Below are positions 5,198 to 6,545 of a stretch of DNA of 6,545 bases, piece by piece. The DNA lies in NCBI GenBank assembly GCA_937942105.1, contig CALDFS010000355.1, forward strand, positions 1 to 6,545. Reading direction: 5' to 3'. The DNA comes from an uncultured Ruminococcus sp. Its GTDB lineage: Bacteria; Bacillota; Clostridia; Oscillospirales; Ruminococcaceae. The notes under the pieces were generated by a model, which was not told where the DNA came from, did no database searches, and saw nothing but the letters and a program-made list of their open reading frames with translations. Each line of letters begins with the position of its first letter. The stretch's first letter is position 1. Position numbers and translations under genes: made by a program.

Positions 5198-6229
5198 ATG
5201 ACAGAAAAAGTTTTAGGCGCAAAGAAAAACGGTATGAAGGTGCTGTTTTTAACACTTGTTCTCTGGCTGGGTGCGATCGCACTGACTATATTCTCCGGAA
5301 TCAGTCTGGATGGCGGCGCAAATAAGGTTGTATTCATTCCTCTTTTGGTAATCGGAATCGTCTGGACTCTTTTGGGCTGGATTCCATTTGCCGGTCTTAA
5401 GGTCTTGAAGCCGCAGGAGGCTTTGGTTTTAACCCTGTTCGGCAAATATATCGGCACACTTAAGGGCGATGGCTTCTATTACGTCAACCCCTTCTGCTCG
5501 TCGTTCAACCCAGCAGCAAAGACCAAGCTCAACCAGTCCGGCGATGTTGACGGCGCTGCAAAAACTTCTCCCATAGTTGTAAATGCCGCAGCAGCGGGTA
5601 CTGTTGAGATGACAAGCAACAAGATATCCCTGAAAATTATGACCCTTAACAACTCCCGCCAGAAGATCAACGACTGCCTTGGCAACCCCATTGAAATAGG
5701 CATAGCGGTTATGTGGCGAGTTGTTGACACTGCAAAGGCTGTCTTCAACGTTGATAACTATAAGGAGTACCTCAGCCTGCAATGCGACTCTGCCCTGCGC
5801 GAGATAGTCAAGGTCTATCCTTATGATGTAGCGCCGAACGTTGACACCACCGGCGACGGCGTTGCAGACGAAGGAAGCCTTCGCGGTTCGAGCGAAATCG
5901 TTGTAAGAAGAATCAAGGAAGAAATTCAGAAGAGGGTCAACGAGGCCGGGCTTGAAATTGTAGAAGCAAGAATAACCTACCTTGCATATGCCCCCGAAAT
6001 CGCAGCTGTAATGCTTCAGCGCCAGCAGGCTTCAGCCATCATCGACGCAAGGAAGATGATTGTTGACGGTGCTGTGGGCATGGTTGAAATGGCTTTGGAA
6101 AGACTTAATCAGGGCGGAATGGTAGAACTGGATGAAGAAAGAAAAGCGGCTATGGTATCAAATCTTCTGGTAGTTCTGTGTGGAAATCACGATGCTCAGC
6201 CCATCGTGAACTCGGGAAGCCTTTACTAA
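5198..6229 (+). CDS. SPFH/band 7 (stomatin-like) membrane protein
   Basis: A 343-residue protein. Two hydrophobic segments at about residues 14-34 and 44-66 form an N-terminal membrane hairpin or pair of helices. An SPFH/band 7 domain runs from about 68 to 275, including the family-typical stretch APEIAAVMLQRQQASA (265-280). A conserved-looking C-terminal tail ends NSGSLY. Such proteins assemble into large membrane rings or microdomains; the function of this bacterial subfamily is not established. An insert at 216-224 (DTTGDGVAD) resembles a calcium-binding loop. The start at 5198 is chosen for AAAGGTGG (5182-5189), 8 bases upstream. An in-frame GTG at 5165 has no ribosome binding site. It is co-transcribed with the small gene that follows after three bases and is driven by the operator-bearing promoter upstream. 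FtsH-associated HflK/C and flotillins are relatives, but the domain layout fits neither exactly. Confidence 0.9.
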   Translation: MTEKVLGAKKNGMKVLFLTLVLWLGAIALTIFSGISLDGGANKVVFIPLLVIGIVWTLLGWIPFAGLKVLKPQEALVLTLFGKYIGTLKGDGFYYVNPFCSSFNPAAKTKLNQSGDVDGAAKTSPIVVNAAAAGTVEMTSNKISLKIMTLNNSRQKINDCLGNPIEIGIAVMWRVVDTAKAVFNVDNYKEYLSLQCDSALREIVKVYPYDVAPNVDTTGDGVADEGSLRGSSEIVVRRIKEEIQKRVNEAGLEIVEARITYLAYAPEIAAVMLQRQQASAIIDARKMIVDGAVGMVEMALERLNQGGMVELDEERKAAMVSNLLVVLCGNHDAQPIVNSGSLY

Positions 6230-6232
6230 ATA

Positions 6233-6445
6233 ATGGCTGATAAAAAGCAAATCCCTTTAAGAGTATCGGAAAAGCTCTACAACGCCCTTGCCGCTTGGGC
6301 TGAGGATGATTTCCGCTCCATAAACGGACAAATTGAATATCTCCTCACCGAATGCGTTAAACAGCGCAAAAAGGACGGTAAGTATGTTGGAGAGGAGATA
6401 GACGCACCCTTGGATATCAAGATTGAATCTGAACCGAACAAATAA
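6233..6445 (+). CDS. Small ribbon-helix-helix (Arc/MetJ-like) DNA-binding protein
   Basis: A 70-residue protein. Residues 5-11 (KQIPLRV) look like the short DNA-contacting beta strand. SEKLYNALAAWAEDDF (12-27) is helix A, the turn is RSINGQ (28-33), and IEYLLTECVKQRKK (34-47) is helix B. The charged tail to residue 70 is probably disordered. Family knowledge: such proteins bind DNA as dimers through the paired strands, often as autorepressors. The ATG follows the SPFH stop by 3 bases. The only Shine-Dalgarno candidate is GGGAAG (6214-6219), 13 bases away and inside the SPFH gene, so translation is probably coupled. I recall similar small proteins next to SPFH genes in other Firmicutes, sometimes with misleading database names. 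The partner operator would be the inverted repeat at 5123-5143. No toxin gene is visible, so an antitoxin role is not supported. Confidence 0.82.
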   Translation: MADKKQIPLRVSEKLYNALAAWAEDDFRSINGQIEYLLTECVKQRKKDGKYVGEEIDAPLDIKIESEPNK

Positions 6446-6451
6446 TAGCAG

Positions 6452-6485
6452 CAGCACCCGCCTTGAAATCAGGCAGGTGCTGTTT
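6452..6485 (+). terminator. Terminator of the SPFH / ribbon-helix-helix operon
   Basis: CAGCACC pairs with GGTGCTG (7 pairs). Inside, past one C-A mismatch, GCCT pairs with AGGC around a 7-base loop. Only three T follow directly, so it may be a modest terminator. It starts 7 bases after the stop codon. Confidence 0.7.
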
Positions 6486-6524
6486 CACATCAAAGTATCA
6501 AAAGCAAAGACATAAAAAGTTCGC

Positions 6525-6540
6525 CAGCCTTTCAAGGCTG
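6525..6540. repeat. Perfect hairpin at the right edge
   Basis: CAGCCT, loop TTCA, AGGCTG. On the minus strand it is followed six bases later by five T (6515-6519), so it could end a minus-strand gene beyond the edge. The spacing is poor for that, and the context is cut off. Confidence 0.3.
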
Positions 6541-6545
6541 CAGGG

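Noticed and set aside
6233..6445. The small ribbon-helix-helix gene as the antitoxin of a toxin-antitoxin pair
   Set aside because: The gene before it is an SPFH membrane protein and a terminator follows at once, so no toxin gene is visible.

Overview
The window reads as chromosomal DNA from an anaerobic member of the Bacillota. Class Clostridia is likely, and an Oscillospirales-type gut organism is a guess. The reasons are strong AGGAGG-type ribosome binding sites, consensus TTGACA/TATAAT promoters with 17-base spacers, a T-box leader in front of a leucine operon, the short LeuC/LeuD pair, the long yeast/actinobacterial-type LeuA, and an SPFH protein paired with a small ribbon-helix-helix protein. 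No mobile element, CRISPR array, tRNA or rRNA was seen.

Left part (1-3623, minus strand): a compact leucine biosynthesis operon, leuA-leuC-leuD-leuB, transcribed right to left. leuB runs off the left edge. LeuA makes 2-isopropylmalate from acetyl-CoA and 2-oxoisovalerate, LeuCD isomerises it to 3-isopropylmalate, and LeuB oxidises that to the precursor of 2-oxoisocaproate. The gaps are 23 and 19 bases, then an 8-base overlap, as expected for one transcript.

Middle (3624-4298, no protein gene): the minus strand carries a consensus promoter (4138-4166) and then a leader of about 460 nt. The leader has a T-box Stem I-like domain, three perfect hairpins in a row, a Stem II-like and a Stem III-like helix, and a very clear T-box antiterminator that competes with an intrinsic terminator just before leuA. 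Uncharged tRNA should therefore switch the operon on. The specifier triplet is not certain (AUA or UUA). The leader is longer than usual because of the hairpin block. The plus-strand promoter of the next gene lies back to back with the leu promoter.

Right part (4299-6545, plus strand): an alpha/beta hydrolase of unknown substrate with an intact Ser-Asp-His triad, then a two-gene operon of a membrane SPFH/band 7 protein and a 70-residue ribbon-helix-helix protein, ended by a hairpin terminator. The SPFH promoter has its -10 box inside a perfect 9+9 inverted repeat built on TGATATCA. The hydrolase promoter carries an 11-base identical copy of one arm. The most interesting hypothesis here is that the small ribbon-helix-helix protein is a local repressor that binds this operator and controls its own SPFH operon, and perhaps the hydrolase.
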